A stretch of 41,604 bases of DNA from Paenibacillus piri (GTDB taxonomy: Bacteria; Bacillota; Bacilli; Paenibacillales; NBRC-103111), in NCBI RefSeq assembly GCF_004354045.1, contig NZ_SMRT01000035.1, forward strand, positions 1 through 41,604, read 5' to 3'. This document shows positions 23,569 through 30,582 of this stretch, piece by piece. Under the pieces are notes generated by a model. That model saw nothing but the letters and a program-made list of their open reading frames with translations, did no database searches and was not told the DNA's origin. The translations under genes and the position numbers were made by a program. The stretch's first letter is position 1; the number at the start of each line of letters is the position of its first letter.

Positions 23569-24414
23569 ATGCCCGAAATCCCTTGCGACCGGACTCCGCC
23601 CTTTTCCATCAGCTATGCCAATGAACGGGAAATCGGGAATAAACCGGCGATCCACCATTACCATGACGCATTCGAGTTCGATTTTTTCGTTAAAGCGGAT
23701 TTGCAAATTTTCGTCAGGGACCATACCTATACGATCGGCGAAGGCGATTTCTTCTTTATTAACGAATACGACATTCATCGGATATTTTATCACCCTAGCC
23801 GGGCTTACACTAGATACGTGATAAATTTCAGCAAAGATTTTATTCAAGGCGTGCTTCGTGAAACGGGACTTGAGCCCGCCTTGGAGTGGATGGTGACTCA
23901 GGGACCGCGCAAGGTGGAAACGAAGCCGGAACAGCGCAGCAGAGTGATCTCTCTGCTCGATTCCCTGGTTGCGGCTTATGACCGAATTCTGCGAACCGGC
24001 GATCCGCTCGCTCAAGCGAAGGTGAAATTAAATTTGCCGCTGCTGCTTATCCAGTTCAAGGAGCTGGCCGAAGTCCAATCCCCTCCGACCGCATACAACC
24101 CGCACATCAAGGAACTGACGCGCTTCATCGACGAGAATTTCTCGAGCCCGATTACGCTGGGGCAGCTGCAAAACGAATTCAGGCTCAGCAAATACTACAT
24201 CAGCCATCTGTTTAAGGAAACCACCCATTTAACCGTATTCGAGTACGTCCTGCACCGGAGAATAGTCGAAGCGAAAAAGCTGCTTGAGCACACAGAGCTG
24301 CCCATCATTCAGGTTGCCATGAGCTGCGGCTTTAACAACCTGCAGCATTTCTATCGAATCTTCCGGCGACATGTGAATCAGACGCCTCTGCAGCACCGTA
24401 AAAGCTTAAGATAA
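23569..24414 (+). CDS. AraC-family regulator (cupin + HTH)
   Basis: 281 residues. N-terminal cupin sensor (HHYHDAFEFDFFVKADLQIF, then DFFFINEYDIHRI) and two C-terminal HTH motifs (ITLGQLQNEFRLSKYYISHLF; IIQVAMSCGFNNLQHFYRIFR). ATG 23569 follows AAGGAGG. It diverges from the GH4-PL22 operon and is the natural candidate to activate it in response to a galacturonide. It ends close to a strong terminator. Confidence 0.9.
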   Translation: MPEIPCDRTPPFSISYANEREIGNKPAIHHYHDAFEFDFFVKADLQIFVRDHTYTIGEGDFFFINEYDIHRIFYHPSRAYTRYVINFSKDFIQGVLRETGLEPALEWMVTQGPRKVETKPEQRSRVISLLDSLVAAYDRILRTGDPLAQAKVKLNLPLLLIQFKELAEVQSPPTAYNPHIKELTRFIDENFSSPITLGQLQNEFRLSKYYISHLFKETTHLTVFEYVLHRRIVEAKKLLEHTELPIIQVAMSCGFNNLQHFYRIFRRHVNQTPLQHRKSLR

Positions 24415-24419
24415 GTAAA

Positions 24420-24446
24420 ACCGTCAGGGAAGTTCGCCCTGACGGT
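24420..24446 (+). terminator. Terminator after the second AraC gene
   Basis: Perfect 10-bp stem ACCGTCAGGG (24420-24429) with CCCTGACGGT (24437-24446), 7-nt loop, followed by CCTTGGTTCT. Just after the AraC stop. Confidence 0.75.
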
Positions 24447-24472
24447 CCTTGGTTCTAACCATACGTTTGAGC

Positions 24473-24600
24473 GTGGTGAGGGATGGATGTGGGGTTACAG
24501 CCGTTGTTGAAGTCGTGTTCCTTCGATTAGACTGGGCAGGAGGAACACGACTTCAAAGACGGCCCGTAAACTTTCCACCCCACATCCATACCCTCTTACT
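24473..24600. repeat. Second long imperfect inverted repeat (hairpin)
   Basis: Arms of about 50-58 nt around an 18-nt loop (24523-24540). The inner 14 bp (GAAGTCGTGTTCCT with AGGAACACGACTTC) and the outer GGATGTGGGG/CCCCACATCC are perfect; the middle is imperfect with a bulge on the right arm. It has the same architecture as the hairpin at 20500-20624 but not the same sequence, and both lie downstream of AraC genes in convergent intergenic space. The rest of 24415-24925 holds terminators and a decayed gene. Confidence 0.7.
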
Positions 24601-24814
24601 GTTCTACTCTTGTGTCTTCTGCTACCTCTTTTTTTAATAGCCGGTCTTCGATCCGATGCCGATGATTCACTTGAAATGCTTCCTCTGCTAACACCCGGCT
24701 CCATTCCTCGGTTTCATTGCATGAGCAGGTTATTCAAATTCGGCCTTTGCACCTGTACGGTATGGCTTTCATCTCATGGCAGCCTTCACAGATGGGCGGC
24801 CGCGGTTTAGCCCT
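24596..24814 (-). pseudogene. Decayed small zinc-ribbon-like gene with in-frame stop
   Basis: Reading the minus strand, about 73 codons stay in one frame except for a TGA at 24736-24734: residues KPRPPICEGCHEMKAIPY and RCKGRI before the stop, then ITCSCNETEEWSRVLAEEAF and QVNHRHRIEDRLLKKE after it. The CxxC and C-x-C pairs and the coherent charged helix on both sides of the stop suggest a former zinc-ribbon protein in which a Trp codon (TGG) became TGA. No convincing start codon or ribosome site remains, and its beginning runs into the melA terminator. I do not recognise the family. The call rests on sequence texture only. Confidence 0.35.
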
Positions 24815-24825
24815 TCAACAAATAA

Positions 24826-24863
24826 AGATCAATGCCCCTGAAACAAACGGGCTGCATTGATCT
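24826..24863 (-). terminator. Terminator of the alpha-galactosidase operon
   Basis: AGATCAATGC (24826-24835) pairs with GCATTGATCT (24854-24863); an inner CCC/GGG pair extends it. On the minus strand it is followed by TTATTTG. Downstream of the GH4 stop at 24926. Confidence 0.65.
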
Positions 24864-24874
24864 CTGCATTACAG

Positions 24875-24910
24875 CTTCATCCCGTTCCAATTACTGGATT
24901 CGGGATGAAG
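24875..24910 (-). terminator. Second hairpin downstream of the alpha-galactosidase gene
   Basis: Perfect 10-bp stem CTTCATCCCG (24875-24884) with CGGGATGAAG (24901-24910) and a 16-nt loop, 15 bp beyond the GH4 stop. With the next hairpin it forms a tandem 3' end. Confidence 0.5.
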
Positions 24911-24925
24911 GTCTGGCAATATTAC

Positions 24926-26224
24926 TTATACAAATTTAGGCAGCCAATCGCCATGAGCCTCAATCAGATCATCACACATAGCCACAATATCATCGATGGA
25001 AAGCTCCGCTGCCGTATGAGGGTCAAGCATCGCCGCATGATAAATATGCTCTTTTTTTCCTGTAGCTGCAGCTTCCAAGGTTAACAGCTGAGGATTGATA
25101 TTCGTGCGGTTCAATGCGGCCAGCTGAGGAGGCAGATCTCCTACATACGTTGGTGTTATGCCGCTTGAATCTACCAAACAAGGAACTTCAACTACGGCTA
25201 CCTTGGGAAGATTCGTAATTAAACCGGTATTCATTACATTACCGCCGATTTTGAACGGATTATTCGTCTCCATGGCTTCAAAGATAAAAGATGCATATTC
25301 ATGGGACCGGGTATGTCCAAGACTTTTGTTATTGACCAATTCGTCGCGCATGGTTGCCCATCTTTGAATTTGGCGTTCACAACGACGCGGGTACTCATCC
25401 AATGGAATATTGAAGCGTTCAATCAATTCCGGATAATTCTTTTTGATAAAGTAAGGATGATATTCGGCATTATGCTCGGAAGATTCCGTCACATAATAAC
25501 CAAAGCGGAACATGAGCTCATAACGGACCATGTCATCGTGCTGTTCCAATTGTTTCTCACGGGCACGACGCTTGATTTCCGGATACAAATCCACTCCGTC
25601 TTTTGTTACTTCAAGCAGCCATGCCATATGGTTGATACCTGCAATTTTAGTTTGAACACCTTCGCTATCGATATCTAAATCCTTAAATAAGTACGGAATG
25701 CAGCGTTGAACACTGTGGCACAAACCGATTGTTTTAACACCGCCAAACGTCGTCATTGCATGGGTAAGTACAGCCATAGGATTCGTATAGTTCAAGAACC
25801 ATGCATCCGGGCATACTTCATTCATATCTTTGGCAAAATCAAGCAATACGGGAATTGTACGAAGATTACGGAAAATACCGCCAATTCCTAAGGTGTCACC
25901 TATCGTCTGGCGCAAACCATATTTCTTGGGAATCTCAAAATCAGTAATGGTACAAGGATCATAGCCGCCAACTTGTATGGCATTAACTACATACTTCGCC
26001 CCGCGGAGCGCTTCCTTCCGGTTTGTATAGGATTTAACAACACAAGTGCTGCCAAGTGTAATTTTTAAATTGTTCAGCATAGCTTCAGAATCTTTAAGGC
26101 GTTCTTCATTGATATCGAATAATGCCAGCTCAAAGCCTTGCAGCGCTGGAGTCATCATGCAGTCACCCAGCACGTTTTTAGCAAATACAGAGCTGCCCGC
26201 ACCCAGAAAAGTAATTTTTGACAT
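24926..26224 (-). CDS. melA: GH4-family alpha-galactosidase (MelA type, CHS motif)
   Basis: 432 residues from ATG 26224 (AGGAGG 10 nt upstream). NAD-binding MSKITFLGAGSSVFAKNVLG, Asn148 in YTNPMAVLTHA, and the Cys169-His170-Ser171 triplet (LCHSVQ) that marks the alpha-galactosidase subgroup of GH4; AGINHMAWLLEV follows. Such enzymes use NAD+ and Mn2+ and act in the cytoplasm on melibiose/raffinose-type or other alpha-galactosides. It is the last gene of a five-gene operon after a PdxA-like gene whose stop is 46 bp upstream, and is fed by the MsmEFG-type transporter. It shares fold but little close sequence with the CHE-type GH4 at 21996-23399. Confidence 0.9.
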   Translation of the reverse strand: MSKITFLGAGSSVFAKNVLGDCMMTPALQGFELALFDINEERLKDSEAMLNNLKITLGSTCVVKSYTNRKEALRGAKYVVNAIQVGGYDPCTITDFEIPKKYGLRQTIGDTLGIGGIFRNLRTIPVLLDFAKDMNEVCPDAWFLNYTNPMAVLTHAMTTFGGVKTIGLCHSVQRCIPYLFKDLDIDSEGVQTKIAGINHMAWLLEVTKDGVDLYPEIKRRAREKQLEQHDDMVRYELMFRFGYYVTESSEHNAEYHPYFIKKNYPELIERFNIPLDEYPRRCERQIQRWATMRDELVNNKSLGHTRSHEYASFIFEAMETNNPFKIGGNVMNTGLITNLPKVAVVEVPCLVDSSGITPTYVGDLPPQLAALNRTNINPQLLTLEAAATGKKEHIYHAAMLDPHTAAELSIDDIVAMCDDLIEAHGDWLPKFV

Positions 26225-26269
26225 TGAAACTTGCCTCCTGATGTAGTTGTTTTGCAAACTTATATCCAA

Positions 26270-27262
26270 TTAGAATCCTGCTAATTTGATGGCCAGCTTC
26301 ATGGCTTGTTCAGTCGCACCCGGATCAGCGATACCTTGACCTGCAATATCAAAAGCCGTACCGTGAGCCGGCGTTGCGAGGACAACCGGAAGACCTCCGC
26401 TTACCGTAACTCCTCTATTAAAGCCCAGCAATTTCATGCCGGTCTGAGCCTGATCATGATACATACTAACTAAACAATCGAAAGGCTTCGTTTTTAATCG
26501 CAAAAAGATCGTGTCAGCCGGATAAGGTCCTTCAACTTGAATCCCTTGCTCCTTCGCTTCATTTATCGCCGGTCTGATTTCTGTAATTTCCTCGGTGCCC
26601 AGCAGTCCTCCGTCTCCGGCATGCGGATTAAGGGCTGCTACTGCAATTTTCGGATTTTCATAGCCTACATTGATTAGCGTATCGTGAGCAAAACGAATAA
26701 TGCGAGCTACTCGCTCTTTTGTAACCAGGCTGCTTACCTGCTGTATTGGCACATGGGAGGTTACCCTTGTTACCCAAAGGTCATCCATAACGTTGATTTC
26801 ACTAAATCCTTCTTTGCAATCAAGCAGCGACGCGAAAAAATGAAGTTCATCTTGAAAATGAAAGCCCCCGCTATGCAAAGCTTCCTTATTGATAGGAGCA
26901 TACACAACGCCATCCAGCTTTTTTTGCTGCGCCAGCTTGAGCGCATACGTCAAGGTCTCGCCGGTCACCCGGCCGGATTCTGCCGATAATTGGCCAAGCG
27001 TGTAAGCATCCGGTTGCAAGTTTTGCAAATGAATAAAATAAATCCGGTCTTCACGCTCAATTTCTTCTATGTTAGTTATTTTTTGATAGGAAAGAGTTAC
27101 TCCCGCTACAGACAAGCCTTGCTGAAAAACACGTTCATCACCAACCAAAACCCATGTTGCCAATTGACGGATTTCCTCGGATTGGAGAGCCTTGGCAACC
27201 AACTCCGAACCAATGCCCGTTGCATCTCCCAATGTCAAACCCATTACCGGTTTCCTCTTCAT
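26270..27262 (-). CDS. PdxA-family dehydrogenase (PdxA2-like), probable hydroxy-acid catabolic enzyme
   Basis: 330 residues. Start MKRKPVMGLTLGDATGIGSE is the PdxA opening. The three metal-binding histidines are in place at residues 170 (VTSHVP), 214 (LNPHAGDGG) and 269 (SMYHDQAQTG), matching H166/H211/H266 of E. coli PdxA. Firmicutes of this kind make pyridoxal phosphate by PdxS/PdxT, so a PdxA protein in a sugar operon is likely a PdxA2-type dehydrogenase for phosphorylated 4-carbon hydroxy acids such as 4-phospho-D-threonate/erythronate. The usual DUF1537 kinase partner is not in this operon. It is placed between the permease and the alpha-galactosidase. Confidence 0.85.
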   Translation of the reverse strand: MKRKPVMGLTLGDATGIGSELVAKALQSEEIRQLATWVLVGDERVFQQGLSVAGVTLSYQKITNIEEIEREDRIYFIHLQNLQPDAYTLGQLSAESGRVTGETLTYALKLAQQKKLDGVVYAPINKEALHSGGFHFQDELHFFASLLDCKEGFSEINVMDDLWVTRVTSHVPIQQVSSLVTKERVARIIRFAHDTLINVGYENPKIAVAALNPHAGDGGLLGTEEITEIRPAINEAKEQGIQVEGPYPADTIFLRLKTKPFDCLVSMYHDQAQTGMKLLGFNRGVTVSGGLPVVLATPAHGTAFDIAGQGIADPGATEQAMKLAIKLAGF

Positions 27263-27321
27263 GATTTAAATTCCTTTCTTTAAATGAACTTTTGCACGAT
27301 CCTGCGAGTTAGATTACAGCA

Positions 27322-28137
27322 TTAGCCTTTTACCGCTCCGGAAGTCATACCTTCAACAAAATATTTTTGCAAAAACAAATATAAGGTAATTGTAGGAAGA
27401 GCGGCCAGTAAGGAACCGGCAGCTACCCACCCGATATTGGCATTGTTCTCGCCGAAAAATGCGGATAAGGCAACCGTAATCGTTCTATACTCCAGTTTCT
27501 GGAGAAAAAATACCGAAAACTGATAATCATTCCAGATCGAAACGCCATTTATTATGGTAACTGTCGCTGTAATCGGCATTAAGACAGGCAGTATAATCCG
27601 AAAAAACAATCCGATCCTTGAAGCCCCGTCGATCATTGCAGCTTCGTCCAGCTCTCTTGGAATCGTGCTTATAAAACCCGTAAACAAGAAGATGGTCATA
27701 GAAAGATGAAAGGTAACATGAAGAATTACGATCCCTATATACGTATTCATGGCCCCAATCTCAACAAACATCTTATACAAAGGAACCAGGATAGTAAGCG
27801 GCGGAACAATCAGGGCACTCACAAAAAAACCATACATCCATTTGTTTAGCTTGGTTCGATTACGGGCGAGCGGAAAAGCTGCCGACGAGCCTACAATGAG
27901 CATCAAAATAATGGAACATACAGTGACAATGGTGTTATTCAGAAACGCCCGATCCAAACCTGCCAGCTGCCATGCGTTGGTAAAATTATCCAAGGAAAGA
28001 TAGCCCGGCATCACCCATTTAGAGCTTTGATCCAATTCATCTTTAAACGAAGTCGTGATTAGCACATAAAAAGGAATAATATGCATTAGACCTATTAATG
28101 CACCCAATAATGTAGTTATGCCCCCTGCCCGCTTCAT
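27322..28137 (-). CDS. Carbohydrate ABC permease (MsmG/MalG type)
   Basis: 271 residues with six hydrophobic segments and the ATPase-docking loop DEAAMIDGASRIGLFFRIIL; ends LQKYFVEGMTSGAVKG, a MalG/MsmG signature. It overlaps the preceding permease by 4 bp (ATGA), so translation is coupled. Together with the partner permease and lipoprotein it forms an importer, lacking its own ATPase gene. Confidence 0.92.
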   Translation of the reverse strand: MKRAGGITTLLGALIGLMHIIPFYVLITTSFKDELDQSSKWVMPGYLSLDNFTNAWQLAGLDRAFLNNTIVTVCSIILMLIVGSSAAFPLARNRTKLNKWMYGFFVSALIVPPLTILVPLYKMFVEIGAMNTYIGIVILHVTFHLSMTIFLFTGFISTIPRELDEAAMIDGASRIGLFFRIILPVLMPITATVTIINGVSIWNDYQFSVFFLQKLEYRTITVALSAFFGENNANIGWVAAGSLLAALPTITLYLFLQKYFVEGMTSGAVKG

Positions 28138-29063
28138 AAGGAAATCTCCTTTTTACGTAAAAAATACAAAGAGGTTAAACCGATTATTGAAATCAGCATA
28201 AACATAAAATTACCTAATGCGGCAGCGTAGCCGGCATCTTGATGAGCGAAATATAACTGATAAATCATTGTAGATAAAGAAGCGGATGCATAGCCCGGGC
28301 CGCCATTGGTTAAAGCTGTTATAACATCAAACAACTTCAATCCGCCTATCAAATTAATAACAATATTAATCGTTATGGCTGGCGCAAGCAGCGGCAGGGT
28401 AATATGACGAAATCTGGAGAACCCCGAAGCACCGTCCATCTCAGCCGCCTCGTAATACTCCTTGGAAATGGATTGAAGTCCGGCCAAGAAAATAATCATA
28501 GCAGTTCCAAGAAATTGATAGGTGTTTACAAGCGTAATAATCCATACATTAAGCTCGGTGTCAGCAAGCAGATTGATCGGCTTATCACGAAACAATAGAA
28601 TAATATCGTTCAGAGCTCCTCCATTATACTGAAAGAAAAAATACCAGATATAACCCATAACAAGAGGACTGACGATTACCGGAAGATAAACGATTGTACG
28701 AATAATGTTCTTCCCCCGGAGGTAGCTGTTCAGCAAAATAGCATAAGCCAACCCAATGATATTTTGCAGAATCGTGCTGCCAATTCCATAAATCAGCGTA
28801 TTGATAATAACCGTTCCTACCCGATGATCCGAAATCATCCTTTTATAATTCTCGAACCCAATATAGCCGTACAGCTGTGAGTATCCATCCCAATTAGTAA
28901 AAGAAATTAGTATTCCCTTAAAAAATGGATAATAGATAAATAGTACAAACAGCAGGAACGCAGGTAAGTACATCAGATTGGTTGAAGATGGAGAATTTCT
29001 CCATCTTCGCAAAGTAATTTTGGCTGGCCTGCTTTCATCTATTTTACGATCTAAGATGTCCAG
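28134..29063 (-). CDS. Sugar ABC permease (MsmF/MalF type), probable CTG start
   Basis: About 309 residues if read from CTG 29063. Six membrane segments and the loop YEAAEMDGASGFSRFRHITLP. The only conventional start near the conserved N-terminus is TTG 29012, which has no ribosome site. Upstream the frame stays open, and an AAGGGGAG site (29078-29071) sits 7 nt before the CTG codon, adding a cytoplasmic leader (DILDRKIDESRPAKITLRRW) typical of this family. It precedes the MsmG-type gene with a 4-bp overlap. Start choice is inference; the product call is firm. Confidence 0.88.
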   Translation of the reverse strand: MDILDRKIDESRPAKITLRRWRNSPSSTNLMYLPAFLLFVLFIYYPFFKGILISFTNWDGYSQLYGYIGFENYKRMISDHRVGTVIINTLIYGIGSTILQNIIGLAYAILLNSYLRGKNIIRTIVYLPVIVSPLVMGYIWYFFFQYNGGALNDIILLFRDKPINLLADTELNVWIITLVNTYQFLGTAMIIFLAGLQSISKEYYEAAEMDGASGFSRFRHITLPLLAPAITINIVINLIGGLKLFDVITALTNGGPGYASASLSTMIYQLYFAHQDAGYAAALGNFMFMLISIIGLTSLYFLRKKEISL

Positions 29064-29106
29064 ATTTAATCTCCCCTTAGTTCAAGCAAGAAATGGATGA
29101 GTAAAC

Positions 29107-30411
29107 TTAATTTTTACGCAGCCGTTCTACTTCCCGCTTCATGGTTTCAGAATATTCCTTTGCAGTAATACGACCCGCCAGCAGCTCTGTACCGGATTTG
29201 GACATCACGCTCCACATTCCGTTTGGCAAATAAACTCTATCGAAATACGGCAACACTTTAACATTGGCATATTTATCATAGTACTCCGTCAAATCATGCT
29301 TTGACTCAATACCCTTCAGCCCTGGCTGCAGCTTGGTTACATTAGCAATTTTGGACAAATTATCGGGCTTAGCGAAATATGACATTAGCTTCTTGGCTTC
29401 AGGGATATTTTTAGATTCTTTCCATATTCCCATTGTGGACCGTTCTCCACCGGAAAAACTCGGTTTATCATTGGCTGACATCGCGGGAATCGGCATGAGT
29501 CCAACCTTCATTTCCGGCTTCAGCTTATGAACCGCATCCACGAAGGATGGAGCCAACAAAGCAAATGCCACTTTCTCGGCAGCAAATACAGTTGGAAGAT
29601 CGCTCCGTTTCGCTGTCAAGAAATCTTCATTGATCAAGCCGCGATTTTTGATATCCAAAAGTTTGTCAGGAAGGGTAGTCCACTTGTTCCAGTCAAAAGT
29701 ATTCTTTAATAGCTCTTCCGCAGAATTATTGGCAGGATTGATGAGTAGAGCGTTTGCAAAATAACCAAAGTAGGTGCCGATCGTGCTTTCATCAATTCCC
29801 GAGAAAAAGAAAGGTGTTGTTTTTCCGCCACTTTCCTTTTTTATTTTGTCGGCGGCGCCCACTAGCTCATCAAAGGTTTGAGGCGGCTCTATATTGTACT
29901 GCTTAAGCATGTCGACATTGTACATGATGCCGTCCTTCGCTTCACTAATGGGTAAAACGTACACTTTGCCGTTTTTGTCTGTTACGACATTTTTGATTGT
30001 ATCGGTCATTTGATTAACCCATGGTTCGCCTTTAAGATCCGCCAAGTATTCGCCATAACGGACTTGTGCCCAGCCATGTGTATCAAAAATATCGGGAAGA
30101 TCATTGGCAGCCATCTTAACTTTCATGTTATTTTCATAGGCGGAGCCAGGAAACTGAATATTCACACCAATATCCGGATTCTCTTTTATAAAATCATTAA
30201 TAATTTGGCGATAAACATCCTGGACGGGTTGATCTGCAATATTAAGCATCACAGATAAAGTTTTTTTAGCATTGCTATTCGTGCTCTTGGTCTCTTTACC
30301 ACTTGAATTTGAAGGCTGTGCAGCCGGTTTTTCGGGACGCTGGGAACAACCGCTTGCAGCTAAAGCCGATGCCAGAATTAACGCCATTGATACTTTCCAT
30401 CTTGTTGACAT
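29107..30411 (-). CDS. Extracellular sugar-binding lipoprotein (MsmE type)
   Basis: 434 residues. Signal peptide with lipobox ending at Cys22 (AASGC), a Ser/Asn-rich linker, then a family-1 solute-binding fold: YRQIINDFIKENPDIGVNIQ, NNMKVKMAANDLPDIF, TFDELVGAADKIKKESGGKT and SGGERSTMGIWKESKN. First gene of the lipoprotein-permeases-pdxA2-melA operon, so an alpha-galactoside or similar oligosaccharide is the expected ligand. Start follows AGAGGTGGG. A cre-like site and an 8-bp inverted repeat lie 30-67 bp upstream. Confidence 0.92.
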   Translation of the reverse strand: MSTRWKVSMALILASALAASGCSQRPEKPAAQPSNSSGKETKSTNSNAKKTLSVMLNIADQPVQDVYRQIINDFIKENPDIGVNIQFPGSAYENNMKVKMAANDLPDIFDTHGWAQVRYGEYLADLKGEPWVNQMTDTIKNVVTDKNGKVYVLPISEAKDGIMYNVDMLKQYNIEPPQTFDELVGAADKIKKESGGKTTPFFFSGIDESTIGTYFGYFANALLINPANNSAEELLKNTFDWNKWTTLPDKLLDIKNRGLINEDFLTAKRSDLPTVFAAEKVAFALLAPSFVDAVHKLKPEMKVGLMPIPAMSANDKPSFSGGERSTMGIWKESKNIPEAKKLMSYFAKPDNLSKIANVTKLQPGLKGIESKHDLTEYYDKYANVKVLPYFDRVYLPNGMWSVMSKSGTELLAGRITAKEYSETMKREVERLRKN

Positions 30412-30440
30412 AATTACCCACCTCTTAATCTATTATGTAC

Positions 30441-30470
30441 CTTACACTTAAATCCTATCACGAGTGTAAG
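30441..30470. promoter_or_regulatory. 8-bp inverted repeat overlapping a cre-like site
   Basis: CTTACACT (30441-30448) and AGTGTAAG (30463-30470) are exact inverted copies 14 nt apart. The right half overlaps the cre-like site that follows. It could be the target of the divergent response regulator or of a LacI-family protein. Confidence 0.45.
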
Positions 30471-30478
30471 TGTTTACA
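30465..30478. promoter_or_regulatory. cre-like CcpA site between module C lipoprotein and kinase
   Basis: TGTAAGTGTTTACA matches the CcpA consensus except for TG in place of the central CG. It lies 54 bp before the lipoprotein start. Confidence 0.55.
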
Positions 30479-30518
30479 TATGTATCAAATCTATGATTTC
30501 GGGCGCTCATATTTATGG

Positions 30519-30547
30519 TTGCAACCCAGTACAAATTACAGTATAAT
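30519..30547 (+). promoter_or_regulatory. Promoter of the module C kinase/regulator genes
   Basis: TTGCAA (30519-30524), 17-bp spacer, TATAAT (30542-30547). Optimal spacing and a perfect -10. Confidence 0.65.
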
Positions 30548-30582
30548 CTACCACAAAATTAAACTGCTGGGGGTAGACTTAA

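Noticed and set aside
26270..27262. PdxA as vitamin B6 biosynthesis gene
   Set aside because: Location in a sugar-uptake operon and the PdxS/PdxT route expected for this lineage argue for a catabolic PdxA2-type role.
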